Shown here: one piece after another, positions 35,327 to 42,771 of the stretch
Layout of the letters: each line of letters opens with the position of its first letter
Position numbering within the stretch: position 1 is the stretch's first letter
Assembly: GCF_946479885.1 (NCBI RefSeq)
Contig: NZ_CAMLHM010000001.1
Coordinates: 186,001-250,000 of the forward strand
Reading direction: 5' to 3'
DNA: 64,000 nt
Source: an uncultured Devosia sp.
GTDB lineage: Bacteria; Pseudomonadota; Alphaproteobacteria; Rhizobiales; Devosiaceae
The notes under the pieces: generated by a model
Database searches by the model: none
Seen by the model: the letters and a program-made list of their open reading frames with translations, nothing else
Told to the model about the DNA's origin: nothing
Made by a program: the position numbers and the translations under genes

Positions 35327-36748
35327 ATGGCCGACACGAAGCCGTTCGATGAAATGTACAATGCGGATGGTTCAGTCCGCGAACCTTATCGGGCGCTGGC
35401 CCAGTGGCTCGAGGAACAACCGGACAAAGCGCTGACGCTGATGCAGTCCGATGCCGAGGCGATCTTTCGCAAGCTGGGCATCACCTTCGCCGTCTATGGC
35501 TCGGAGGAAGGCACCGAAAAGGTCATTCCCTTCGACGTCATTCCCCGCATCATCGCGGCGCAGGAATGGCGCAAGCTTTCCAAGGGCATCGAGCAGCGGG
35601 TCAAGGCGCTCAATGCGTTCCTCTATGACATCTATCACCGCCAGGAGATCCTCAAGGCCGGGCGGATTCCGGAAAAGCTGATCCTGCAGAATTCGGCCTT
35701 TGCGCCCGAGATGATGGGGCTGGAGCCGGCCAAGGGCGTCTATGCCCATATTATCGGCGTCGACATCGTGCGGGTCGGGCCTGACGAATTCTATGTGCTG
35801 GAAGACAATCTGCGCACACCCTCGGGCGTCAGCTACATGCTGGAAGACCGCGAGGCGATGATGATGCTGGCGCCGGACCTGTTCCAGCGCAGCAAGGTGG
35901 CGCCGGTCGAAAACTACCCCGAAAACCTGCGGCGGACGCTAGAAAGCGTGGCGCCGGCGGGGGCCGGTCGCGCGCCCAATATCGTGGTTCTGACGCCGGG
36001 CATCTACAACTCGGCCTATTTCGAGCATTCGTTCCTGGCCGACCAGATGGGCGCGACGCTGTGCGAAGGTCCCGACCTCTTCGTCGATGGCGGCAAGGTC
36101 TACATGCGGACCACCACCGGCCCCGAACGGGTCGACGTGATCTACCGCCGCATCGACGACGACTATCTCGATCCGCTGACCTTCCGCCCCGATTCCATGC
36201 TGGGCGTGCCGGGCCTGTTCAATGCCTATCGCGCCGGCAATGTGACGCTGGTCAACGCGCCGGGCACCGGGATTGCCGACGACAAGGCCGTCTATACCTA
36301 TGTGCCCGAGATCGTCGAATTCTATCTCGGCGAGAAGGCGCTGCTGCAGAATGTGCCGACCTATAATTGCACCGACGAGGAGCAGCGCAACTGGGTGCTG
36401 GCCAATATCGCCGACCTGGTGGTCAAGGAAGTCCACGGCTCGGGCGGCTATGGCATGATGGTGGGGCCGACGTCGAACAAGGCCATGCATGCCGAATTCC
36501 GCAAGAAGATCGAGGCGCGGCCGGACAATTACATTGTGCAGCCGACGCTGGCGCTCTCCACCTGCCCCACTTACGTCAATGCCGGCATCGCCCCGCGCCA
36601 TGTGGACCTACGGCCGTATGTGCTGGTCGGCGACGAGGTGCGCATCACGCCCGGCGGGCTGACCCGCGTGGCGCTGAAGAAGGGGTCGCTGGTGGTGAAC
36701 TCGTCGCAGGGTGGCGGGACGAAAGATACGTGGGTGCTGGAAGATTGA
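35327..36748 (+). CDS. circularly permuted ATP-grasp family protein (DUF404/DUF407)
   Basis: A 473-residue cytoplasmic protein of the circularly permuted ATP-grasp type 2 family, predicted to be an ATP-dependent carboxylate-amine ligase. Typical segments are FDEMYNADGSVREPY, FDVIPRIIAAQEW, FYVLEDNLRTPSGVSYMLEDR, RVDVIYRRIDDDYLDPL, TYVPEIVEFYLGEKALLQNVPTY, VVKEVHGSGGYGM and LSTCPTYV. It is the first gene of a trio with the alpha-E protein (36954) and a transglutaminase-like protein (37967), a combination found in many proteobacteria and thought to act on a peptide-type substrate that has not been identified. GGAG precedes the ATG closely. Repeat A3 separates it from the second gene. Confidence 0.92.
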   Translation: MADTKPFDEMYNADGSVREPYRALAQWLEEQPDKALTLMQSDAEAIFRKLGITFAVYGSEEGTEKVIPFDVIPRIIAAQEWRKLSKGIEQRVKALNAFLYDIYHRQEILKAGRIPEKLILQNSAFAPEMMGLEPAKGVYAHIIGVDIVRVGPDEFYVLEDNLRTPSGVSYMLEDREAMMMLAPDLFQRSKVAPVENYPENLRRTLESVAPAGAGRAPNIVVLTPGIYNSAYFEHSFLADQMGATLCEGPDLFVDGGKVYMRTTTGPERVDVIYRRIDDDYLDPLTFRPDSMLGVPGLFNAYRAGNVTLVNAPGTGIADDKAVYTYVPEIVEFYLGEKALLQNVPTYNCTDEEQRNWVLANIADLVVKEVHGSGGYGMMVGPTSNKAMHAEFRKKIEARPDNYIVQPTLALSTCPTYVNAGIAPRHVDLRPYVLVGDEVRITPGGLTRVALKKGSLVVNSSQGGGTKDTWVLED

Positions 36749-36782
36749 TGATGGAAGCCAGCACGTTGAGTTTGCCGACAGA

Positions 36783-36917
36783 TACCCCCACCCTCACTCC
36801 CTCCCCACAAGAGGGAGGGAAGCCTGCTCCGAACCTGCGGAAGCATGGAGATGAACTCAGGCGTCACAGCCATCGCCTCCCTCCCCTCGATGGGGAGGGA
36901 TCGAGGGTGGGGTGGGG
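36783..36917. repeat. family A composite inverted repeat, copy A3
   Basis: Same arm order as A2: ATACCCCCACCCTC with CCCTCCCCACAAGAGGGAGG on the left and CCCTCCCCTCGATGGGGAGG plus GAGGGTGGGG on the right. Each arm has compensating or near-compensating changes that keep its own hairpin. It lies within the ATP-grasp/alpha-E/transglutaminase cluster. Confidence 0.83.
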
Positions 36918-36953
36918 CCAAGCACTCGATGGCGCGACGGGGAGCGTCCGCCC

Positions 36954-37904
36954 ATGAGTATGCTCGGACGCACAGCACAAAACCTCTATTGGCTTTCCCG
37001 CTATGTCGAGCGGGCCGAGAATATGGCCCGGCTGCTCGAGGTGGGTTATCGCATGTCGCTCACCAGCCGGCGTGAAGGCGGCGCCAGCGAGCATCTGATG
37101 AGCATGATGCAGGCGGCGGAGGTCGACGAGGACTTCGCCAAAAAGGGCCGGCCGGCCGATGTCGACACGGTCGCCCATTTCATGATGTTCGACCCGGATA
37201 ATCCGAGCTCGGTGTTCAATTGCCTCATGGCGGCACGCACCAATGCGCGCACCGTGCGCACGGCCATTACCAGCGACATGTGGGAAACGCTCAATGGGGC
37301 CTGGCTGCATTTCAGCCAGATCAAGCCGCGCGACGTGCGCGGGGCCAAGCTCCTCGAACTGCTGGAATGGGTGACCCATCTCAGCCACGAATTCCGCGGC
37401 GCGCTGCTCGGCACGATCCTGCGCGATGACGGCTATGCGTTTCTCCAGGCGGGCAATTTCGTCGAGCGGGCGGACAATACGGCGCGCATTCTCGACATGA
37501 AGTATTACGTGCTGCTGCCGCGGGCCAAGATGGTCGGCGGGGATCTCGATATCCAGCAGTGGTCGCTGATCCTGCGGGCGGCATCGGCGCATCTGAGTTA
37601 TCGCCACGTCTATCACGACCGCTACAAGGCCCATAACATCGCCGATTTCCTGATCCTGCGGCCGGAAATGCCCCGCTCGCTGATCTACTGCGCCCGCTTC
37701 ATCGAAGCGCAGGTGCAAACGCTGGGCGAGTTCTATGGCAAGCAGCAGGTGTGCAACGAGGCGGCTGCATCGCTGCGCGCCATGGTCGAGGGCACGACGA
37801 TGGAAACCATCTTCGCCCATGGATTGCATGAATTCCTGACCGAATTCATCGCGCGGAACAACATCGTCTCCACCTCGCTGTCGGAAAGCTACAACTTCCA
37901 CTGA
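36954..37904 (+). CDS. alpha-E domain protein (DUF403)
   Basis: A 316-residue all-helical protein. It starts MSMLGRTAQNLYWLSRYVERAENMARLLEVGYR, the signature of the alpha-E family, and continues with NARTVRTAITSDMWETLN, FLQAGNFVERADNTARILDMKYY and LIYCARFIEAQV. The motif YVERAENMARL recurs as FVERADNTARI, marking an internal duplication. The family nearly always accompanies a permuted ATP-grasp protein and a transglutaminase; it has no proven activity. ATG 36954 is used, with ATG 36960 also possible. Upstream sequence is repeat A3. Confidence 0.92.
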   Translation: MSMLGRTAQNLYWLSRYVERAENMARLLEVGYRMSLTSRREGGASEHLMSMMQAAEVDEDFAKKGRPADVDTVAHFMMFDPDNPSSVFNCLMAARTNARTVRTAITSDMWETLNGAWLHFSQIKPRDVRGAKLLELLEWVTHLSHEFRGALLGTILRDDGYAFLQAGNFVERADNTARILDMKYYVLLPRAKMVGGDLDIQQWSLILRAASAHLSYRHVYHDRYKAHNIADFLILRPEMPRSLIYCARFIEAQVQTLGEFYGKQQVCNEAAASLRAMVEGTTMETIFAHGLHEFLTEFIARNNIVSTSLSESYNFH

Positions 37905-37966
37905 GGGACGATCGGGCAGCCCCGATCGCGGACGGGCCGGCTTGCCGGCAGAACACGAGTAACGAC

Positions 37967-38773
37967 ATGCGCATTTCCATCCGCCATCAGCTGAGTGTTA
38001 CCCCGCCGCCCGGAACGGCCAATGCGGTGCTGCAACTGCTGCTGACCCCACAGAGCGGGCCGACGCAAAAGGTCGAGAGCTGGAGTGTCGAAATGGCCGG
38101 CATCGGCAATGCCGGGCGCTTCACGGACGCGTTCGGCAACGCCGCGCATCTGGTCAACCAGAGCAAGCCCGAGGGGCCCCTGGTGGTGACAGTCAAGGGC
38201 GTGATCCAGACCACTGACAAGCATGGCGTGCTGGGGTTGCTGGGGGGAGAGCCGGTGGCGGCGCTCTACCGCCGGGTCACTGTTCTCGCCAAGGCGCCCG
38301 CCGGGCTGCCGTCCAAGTTTCGCGGCGGCAAGAACCGGCTCGACACGCTGCATGGGCTGATGGGCTGGATCGGAGAAGTGCTGGGCACGGCCGAGGAGAA
38401 GCCGGTCCAGACACAGATGGGGGCGGATGGTTCGCAGCGACAAAGCCAGGGCGCCGCCGGAAAGGCCCTGCCCCCGCCCGGCGACTATGCCCACGCTTTT
38501 ATCGGCGCCTGCCGGGCGCTCGACATCCCGGCCCGCTATGTAACAGGCTACCTGGCCCACGCTGAGGACGGGCAACCGGCCTTCCATGCCTGGGCGGAAG
38601 CCCATGATGAGCGGCTGGGCTGGATCGGCTTTGACCCGCGCCTGCAGCTTTGCCCGACCGACCGCCATGTGCGGCTGGCCGCGGGCCTCGATGCCCTTGG
38701 AGCCCGCCCCATCCGCATGGTGCCCTCCGGCGAAGCGGACGAGCTCGAGGTCAGCGTCGAAGCGGCGGCGTAG
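37967..38773 (+). CDS. transglutaminase-like protein lacking the catalytic Cys
   Basis: A 268-residue member of the bacterial transglutaminase-like cysteine protease superfamily. The N-terminal beta domain matches the cluster-associated group. The core around 165-225 reads PPPGDYAHAFIGACRALDIPARYVTGYL, FHAWAEAH (H207) and GWIGFDP (D223). Relatives have GVCQDxAHxFI at the active site; here the position of the nucleophilic Cys is Pro171 (PPPGD). The His and Asp are kept. The helix before it also carries an unusual Gln/Gly-rich stretch (about 145-165). It is therefore probably not an active protease or transglutaminase, yet the fold looks intact. It is third in the trio with 35327 and 36954, after a 62-base gap. 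Confidence 0.85.
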   Translation: MRISIRHQLSVTPPPGTANAVLQLLLTPQSGPTQKVESWSVEMAGIGNAGRFTDAFGNAAHLVNQSKPEGPLVVTVKGVIQTTDKHGVLGLLGGEPVAALYRRVTVLAKAPAGLPSKFRGGKNRLDTLHGLMGWIGEVLGTAEEKPVQTQMGADGSQRQSQGAAGKALPPPGDYAHAFIGACRALDIPARYVTGYLAHAEDGQPAFHAWAEAHDERLGWIGFDPRLQLCPTDRHVRLAAGLDALGARPIRMVPSGEADELEVSVEAAA

Positions 38774-38799
38774 GTTAGTCCGATTGTGGTGCTTTTTGC

Positions 38800-38948
38800 C
38801 TTCTCCCCTTGAGGGAGAAGGTGCCCGACGGGCGGATGAGGGGTTCCCTCCGTCAGCATGGAAGCATGGGATAACGCAGCACCCCTCACCCTGGCCTTCC
38901 GCTGAACGCGTCAGGCCGTCCCTCTCCCTCAAGGGGAGAGGGGAAGGG
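38800..38948. repeat. family B composite inverted repeat, copy B3
   Basis: Left arm CTTCTCCCCTTGAGGGAGAA then GGTGCCCGACGGGCGGATGA; right arm CACCCCTCACCCTGGCC and CCCTCTCCCTCAAGGGGAGA. The inner GCAGCACCCCTCACCCTG block is shared with B2. It fills most of the gap between the transglutaminase-like gene and the ArsR gene. Confidence 0.85.
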
Positions 38949-38971
38949 AGCACACTGCAAACACTTAGCCA

Positions 38972-39001
38972 TTGCACTTAGTATTTCCGCATGATACTTA
39001 G
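38972..39001 (+). promoter_or_regulatory. candidate promoter/operator of the arsR-type gene
   Basis: TTGCAC at 38972-38977 and GATACT at 38993-38998 resemble -35 and -10 elements with a 15-base spacer. They contain the inverted repeat AGTAT-N9-ATACT (38980-38998), and ACTTAG occurs several times. Initiation near 39005 would make the ATG at 39006 almost leaderless. An autoregulatory operator is plausible for an ArsR repressor. Evidence is pattern only. Confidence 0.4.
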
Positions 39002-39005
39002 CCTT

Positions 39006-39341
39006 ATGGATAAGCATCAGCAGCTCGACGGCATTTTCCAGGCCCTGGCGGATCCCACGCGCCGGGCGGTGATCGGCCGGCTGGGCCGCGGACCGGCCAG
39101 TGTGGGCGAGCTTTCGGCGCCGTTCGACATGGCCCTGCCCTCGTTCATGAAGCACATCCGTGTGCTGGAGGAATCGGGGCTTATCCGCACCAGCAAGACG
39201 GGCCGCGTGCGCACCTGCGCGGTGGATCGCGACAGACTGGCGGCGGTGGATGGCTGGCTCAACCAGCAACGGGCGATCTGGGAGAGCCGAACAGACCGGC
39301 TGGAACAGTTCGTCACTGATAACAAGGATCAGAAAAAATGA
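39006..39341 (+). CDS. ArsR-family transcriptional regulator
   Basis: A 111-residue winged-helix repressor. It starts MDKHQQLDGIFQALADPTRRAVIGRL, and the helix-turn-helix is VGELSAPFDMALPSFMKHIRVLEESGLI. It has no metal-binding Cys pairs, in line with the ArsR subgroup that pairs with SRPBCC proteins. ATG 38991 is also in frame but lies within the candidate promoter, so ATG 39006 is preferred; homologs of this type normally start at that point. The stop overlaps the SRPBCC start by 4 bases (ATGA). It likely represses its own two-gene operon. Confidence 0.9.
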   Translation: MDKHQQLDGIFQALADPTRRAVIGRLGRGPASVGELSAPFDMALPSFMKHIRVLEESGLIRTSKTGRVRTCAVDRDRLAAVDGWLNQQRAIWESRTDRLEQFVTDNKDQKK

Positions 39342-39802
39342 CGCTCGACCCCGAACGCGACCTCGAAATCAGCCGCATCATCAAGGCGCCGCGCTCGGCG
39401 GTGTGGGACGCCTGGACCCAGCCGGAGCAGTTCGCCAAATGGTGGATCCCCGCCCCGGCCCTGTGCCGGGTGGCCGAGATGGACCTGCGACCCGGCGGGG
39501 CGCTGACGACGCTGATCAGCGAGGACGGCGCCGAGTTCGGCCCGCATCTTCGCGCCTGTTATCTCGAAATCGAGGCGGGCCGCCGCATCGTCTTCACCAA
39601 TGCGCTGGTGGGCGGGTGGCGGCCGGCCGAGCAGCCGTTCATCACGGCCGTGATCACGCTCGATGACCACGACCTGGGCACCGCCTATCGGGCCGTGGTG
39701 ATGCACAAGGACCCCGAGACGCGCAATACGCATCAGGAGCTGGGCTTCTACGACGGCTGGGGCACGGTGGCGGGGCAGCTAGCTGCATTGGTGGAGGGGT
39801 AG
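39338..39802 (+). CDS. SRPBCC/AHSA1-domain protein
   Basis: A 154-residue protein of the START/Bet v 1-like superfamily in the AHSA1 (activator of Hsp90 ATPase homolog) branch. It shows LEISRIIKAPRSAVWDAWTQPEQFAKWWIP, DLRPGGALTTLI and LGFYDGWGTVAGQLAALVE, all standard for the group. The fold forms a hydrophobic cavity for an unknown small ligand. Genes of this type are commonly translated together with an ArsR repressor, as here, where the overlap is 4 bases. A ligand-sensing or detoxifying role is inferred from that pairing. Confidence 0.9.
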   Translation: MTLDPERDLEISRIIKAPRSAVWDAWTQPEQFAKWWIPAPALCRVAEMDLRPGGALTTLISEDGAEFGPHLRACYLEIEAGRRIVFTNALVGGWRPAEQPFITAVITLDDHDLGTAYRAVVMHKDPETRNTHQELGFYDGWGTVAGQLAALVEG

Positions 39803-39821
39803 GCAGGGAGCGGGCCCACCT

Positions 39822-39965
39822 ATTCTTCTCCCCATCGGGGAGAAGGTGGCGCAGCGCCGGATGAGGGGGAGTTTGTGGTTTGCTCAGGACATTGGGCTGG
39901 CCATAGCACCCCCTCACCGACTCGGCTGCGCCGAGCCACCTCTCCCCGATGGGGAGAGGAATAAG
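39822..39965. repeat. family B composite inverted repeat, copy B4
   Basis: Left arm TATTCTTCTCCCCATCGGGG then AGAAGGTGGC; right arm CACCTCTCCCCGATGGGGAG then AGGAATAAGG. The outermost bases (TATTC/GAATA) extend the symmetry, as in copy B5. It lies between convergent genes, so a bidirectional barrier or terminator role is possible. Confidence 0.85.
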
Positions 39966-39976
39966 GCGCGATCGCG

Positions 39977-40912
39977 TCAATGCCCCAGGATCAGCAGCCA
40001 GATCGAAATCGTCGCGGCTGAGGCGACCGTGGCGATCAGGATGGTGTTGGCGGCGACGCTGACGCCCCTGTTGTAGTAGGTGGCGAAGACATAGACGTTG
40101 ATGCCCGCCGGCATGGCCGAGAGCAGGATGCCGTAGCGGGCGATGTCCATGGGGACGCGCAGCACCCAGATCATCAGCACATAGGCGATGGCCGGGTGGA
40201 CGATCAGCTTTATACCAGAGGCGATCAGCGCCTGCTTCCAGTTATCGCTGAGCTTGAACTCGTTCAGCGCGCCGCCAATGCCGAACAGCGCTGCGGGAAC
40301 CACGGCCGACGCCATCATGGTGAGGAAGGCCTCGGCCGGCTCGATCAGCTTGAGGCCGGAGAAGTAGCCGATCATGCCGGCGGCAATGCCCCAGATCAGC
40401 GGATTGGACCCGACGCGCCTGGCCGCGACCAGCAGGGTCCTGCCCAGCGACTGCCCGTCGCGGCGCATCAGTTCCATGGTCACCATGCCCACCGTCAGCA
40501 GGATCGCGCCATGCAGGCCAATGATGGACAGGACGACAGGCATTGCCTCGGGGCCATAGGCGCGGCTCATGATGGGCAGGCCGACCAGCACCGTATTGGT
40601 GAAGGTGCCCGAAAAGCCCACGGCCACCGACTCGCCCGGCGTGTTGCCGAACACCTTCATGGCAATGACGATGCCGATGACGAAGCAGACGATGGCGCCG
40701 AAATAGAACGGCCCGATGATCGCCGGGTTGAACGCCGCGCTGAAATCGCTGGTCAGCAGCGAATGGAACAGCAGGCAGGGCGTGGCGAAATTATTGACGA
40801 AGGCGATCAGGCTCTTGATGCCATCGGCCGGAAACATGCGGAAGCGGACGGCCGAATAGCCGAGCGCCATCAGCGCGAATATCGGCGCGATGACGGTGAG
40901 GATGGCGAGCAT
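39977..40912 (-). CDS. AEC-family transporter (auxin efflux carrier superfamily)
   Basis: Inner-membrane protein of 311 residues with about ten helices. N-terminal text MLAILTVIAPIFALMALGYSAVRF is followed by FVNNFATPCLLFHSL, a marker of the AEC/bile-acid-arsenite-riboflavin fold. A second half begins around SNPLIWGIAAGMIGYF and ends ATYYNRGVSVAANTILIATVAS. Bacterial members export or take up malonate, malate or related acids. It is divergent from glpD, sharing a 170-base regulatory region that contains the TCTTGTATGG motif and the GCGAAA repeats, so it may be co-regulated with glycerol use. Confidence 0.9.
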   Translation of the reverse strand: MLAILTVIAPIFALMALGYSAVRFRMFPADGIKSLIAFVNNFATPCLLFHSLLTSDFSAAFNPAIIGPFYFGAIVCFVIGIVIAMKVFGNTPGESVAVGFSGTFTNTVLVGLPIMSRAYGPEAMPVVLSIIGLHGAILLTVGMVTMELMRRDGQSLGRTLLVAARRVGSNPLIWGIAAGMIGYFSGLKLIEPAEAFLTMMASAVVPAALFGIGGALNEFKLSDNWKQALIASGIKLIVHPAIAYVLMIWVLRVPMDIARYGILLSAMPAGINVYVFATYYNRGVSVAANTILIATVASAATISIWLLILGH

Positions 40913-40977
40913 AGCCGGGATTCCGGGGCGGGTGACACAACTGCCCTACAAGCATGGTCGCGCAGGGTCAACTTCGC

Positions 40978-40993
40978 TCTTGTATGGAAGATG
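40978..40993. promoter_or_regulatory. shared 16-base motif in the AEC/glpD upstream region
   Basis: TCTTGTATGGAAGATG, a near-palindrome with CTT/AAG arms about GTATGG. The same 16 bases occur inverted upstream of uxaC (47766-47781), and its first ten bases recur at 35171-35180 before the 2-hydroxyacid dehydrogenase. It may be the operator of a GntR-type or other dimeric regulator shared by the three genes. Confidence 0.5.
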
Positions 40994-41013
40994 CATTGGT
41001 CGTAGATGCTCGA

Positions 41014-41064
41014 AAAGCGAAACACAAATCTTCCAAAGCGAAATCAGATCGCGTATGAACGAAA
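41014..41064 (+). promoter_or_regulatory. three phased GCGAAA repeats, candidate GlpR/DeoR operator of glpD
   Basis: AAAGCGAAA occurs at 41014-41022 and 41035-41043, and AACGAAA at 41058-41064. The (G/A)CGAAA cores start at 41017, 41038 and 41059, exactly 21 bases apart. DeoR-family repressors such as GlpR bind direct TTCG/CGAA-type repeats. The third site lies just before the glpD Shine-Dalgarno sequence. No glpR gene is in the window. Confidence 0.65.
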
Positions 41065-41082
41065 CCAACGACGGGAGCGAGC

Positions 41083-42582
41083 ATGGCCGGTAGCGACAGC
41101 GTGGACATCTTTGTCATCGGCGGTGGCGTCAATGGCGCCAGCGTGGCGCGCGACGCAGTCGGGCGCGGCTATTCGGTCGCTTTGGCCGAGATGAACGACC
41201 TGGCCAGCGGCACCTCGTCGGCCGCCACCAAGCTGGTGCATGGTGGGCTCCGTTATCTCGAACATTACGAGTTCCGCCTGGTGCATGAGGCGCTGGCCGA
41301 GCGCGAGGTGCTGTGGGCGGAAGCGCCGCATATCATCAAGCCGCTGCGCTTCGTGCTGCCGCATCACAAGGGTCTGCGGCCGGCCATGGTGCTGCGGGCG
41401 GGCCTGGCCATGTATGACTATATGGGTGGCCGGCGCCTGTTGCCGCCGACCAAGACGCTCGACCTGACGCGGGATGTCACCGGCAAGCCGCTCAAGCCGG
41501 GCTATCGCCTGGGCTTTGAATATTCGGATTGCTGGGTGGACGATGCGCGCTTCGTGGTGCTGAACGCACGCGACGCCGCCGACAAGGGCGCCACCATCCA
41601 TGTGCGCACCAAGGTCACCAGCGTTCGCCGCGATGCCGGCGGCTGGCTGGTGGAGTTGGACGGCGAGGCGGGGCGGCAGAGTCTGCGGGCCAGGCTGGTG
41701 GTCAATGCCGCGGGGCCCTGGGTCGACCAGGTGATCACGGGCACGATGGGCAAGAACGGCGCGCGCAATGTGCGGCTGGTCAAGGGCAGCCATATCGTGG
41801 TGCGCAAGCTCTATGACCACGACCGCTGCTACATCTTCCAGAATGCCGATGGCCGCATCATCTTCGCCATTCCCTATGAGGACGATTTCACCCTGATCGG
41901 CACGACCGACCAAGACTATCAGGGCGATCCCAAGGACGTGAAGATTTCCGAGGGCGAGACCGATTACCTGCTGGGTGCCGCCAGCGAGTATTTCGCCAAG
42001 CCGGTGACGTCAGACCAGATCGCCTGGAGCTATTCGGGCGTGCGGCCGCTGTTCGACGATGGCGCCAGCGCGGCCCAGGAGGCGACGCGCGACTATGTGC
42101 TCAAGGTCGATGGCGACGCGGCCACTGGCGCGGCCGTCAATGTCTTCGGCGGCAAGCTGACGACATCGCGGCGGCTGGCCGAGGCGGTGCTGGACAAGAT
42201 CGAGGGTGTGCTCGGCAAGAAGGGCAAGCCCTGGACCAAGACCAGCCGGCTGCCCGGTGGCGACTTCGAGCCGCTGGCCTTTGACGCCGAAGTGCGGCGG
42301 CTGGGCCTGGACTATGCCGGGATGCCGCCTTGCATGCTGCGGCGCATGACGCGGCTCTATGGCACCAGGGCGAGAGTTCTGCTGGGGACGGCCAAGACCA
42401 CCGGCGATCTTGGCCAGCATTTTGGCGCGGACCTCTATGCCTGCGAAGTCGATTACCTGGTTGCCAATGAATGGGCACGGACGGCACAAGATGTGTTGTG
42501 GCGACGGACCAAGCTGGGTCTGCGGGTCGGTGCGAAGGACGTGGCGGCGCTCGAGGGGTATCTGGCGGATAAGGGGCGCTGA
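41083..42582 (+). CDS. glpD: aerobic glycerol-3-phosphate dehydrogenase
   Basis: FAD-dependent, membrane-associated enzyme of 499 residues that oxidises glycerol-3-phosphate to dihydroxyacetone phosphate and passes electrons to quinone. The FAD loop is VFVIGGGVNGASVARDAVGRGY near the N-terminus in DIFVIGGGVNG form, followed by SGTSSAATKLVHGGLRYLEHYEFRLVHEAL, both hallmarks of GlpD. VVNAAGPWVDQV, FAIPYEDDFTLIGTTD and SGVRPLFDDG follow, with the C-terminal DAO_C region to the end. GGGAG lies six bases before the ATG. Upstream are three phased repeats likely bound by a GlpR-type repressor. Glycerol kinase follows after repeat A4. Confidence 0.96.
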   Translation: MAGSDSVDIFVIGGGVNGASVARDAVGRGYSVALAEMNDLASGTSSAATKLVHGGLRYLEHYEFRLVHEALAEREVLWAEAPHIIKPLRFVLPHHKGLRPAMVLRAGLAMYDYMGGRRLLPPTKTLDLTRDVTGKPLKPGYRLGFEYSDCWVDDARFVVLNARDAADKGATIHVRTKVTSVRRDAGGWLVELDGEAGRQSLRARLVVNAAGPWVDQVITGTMGKNGARNVRLVKGSHIVVRKLYDHDRCYIFQNADGRIIFAIPYEDDFTLIGTTDQDYQGDPKDVKISEGETDYLLGAASEYFAKPVTSDQIAWSYSGVRPLFDDGASAAQEATRDYVLKVDGDAATGAAVNVFGGKLTTSRRLAEAVLDKIEGVLGKKGKPWTKTSRLPGGDFEPLAFDAEVRRLGLDYAGMPPCMLRRMTRLYGTRARVLLGTAKTTGDLGQHFGADLYACEVDYLVANEWARTAQDVLWRRTKLGLRVGAKDVAALEGYLADKGR

Positions 42583-42592
42583 AGCGCCAGTC

Positions 42593-42729
42593 GTCACCCT
42601 CCCCCTTGCGGGGAGGGATCAAGGGTGGGGGGTGTTTGGCCCGAATATCCCGGCTCTCGCGCCCCCACCCGGCGCCGCTAGGCGCTCTGCGCCAAGCTTT
42701 GCTGCCCTCCCCGCAAGGGGGAGGGTGAC
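42593..42729. repeat. family A composite inverted repeat, copy A4
   Basis: The arm order is as in A1. Left: CCCTCCCCCTTGCGGGGAGG then ATCAAGGGTGGGGG and GTTTGGCCCG. Right: CCCTCCCCGCAAGGGGGAGG. Of all copies it is the most like A1, including the inner TTTGGCCCG stretch. It separates glpD from glpK and could set their relative expression. Confidence 0.85.
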
Positions 42730-42771
42730 CCGACTGATAGGCCGGCGAACGGCCATGGGGAGGATACAAGT

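Noticed and set aside
36571..36978. 135-codon minus-strand frame across repeat A3
   Set aside because: Repeat-derived text plus antisense of the ATP-grasp gene end; no start signal.
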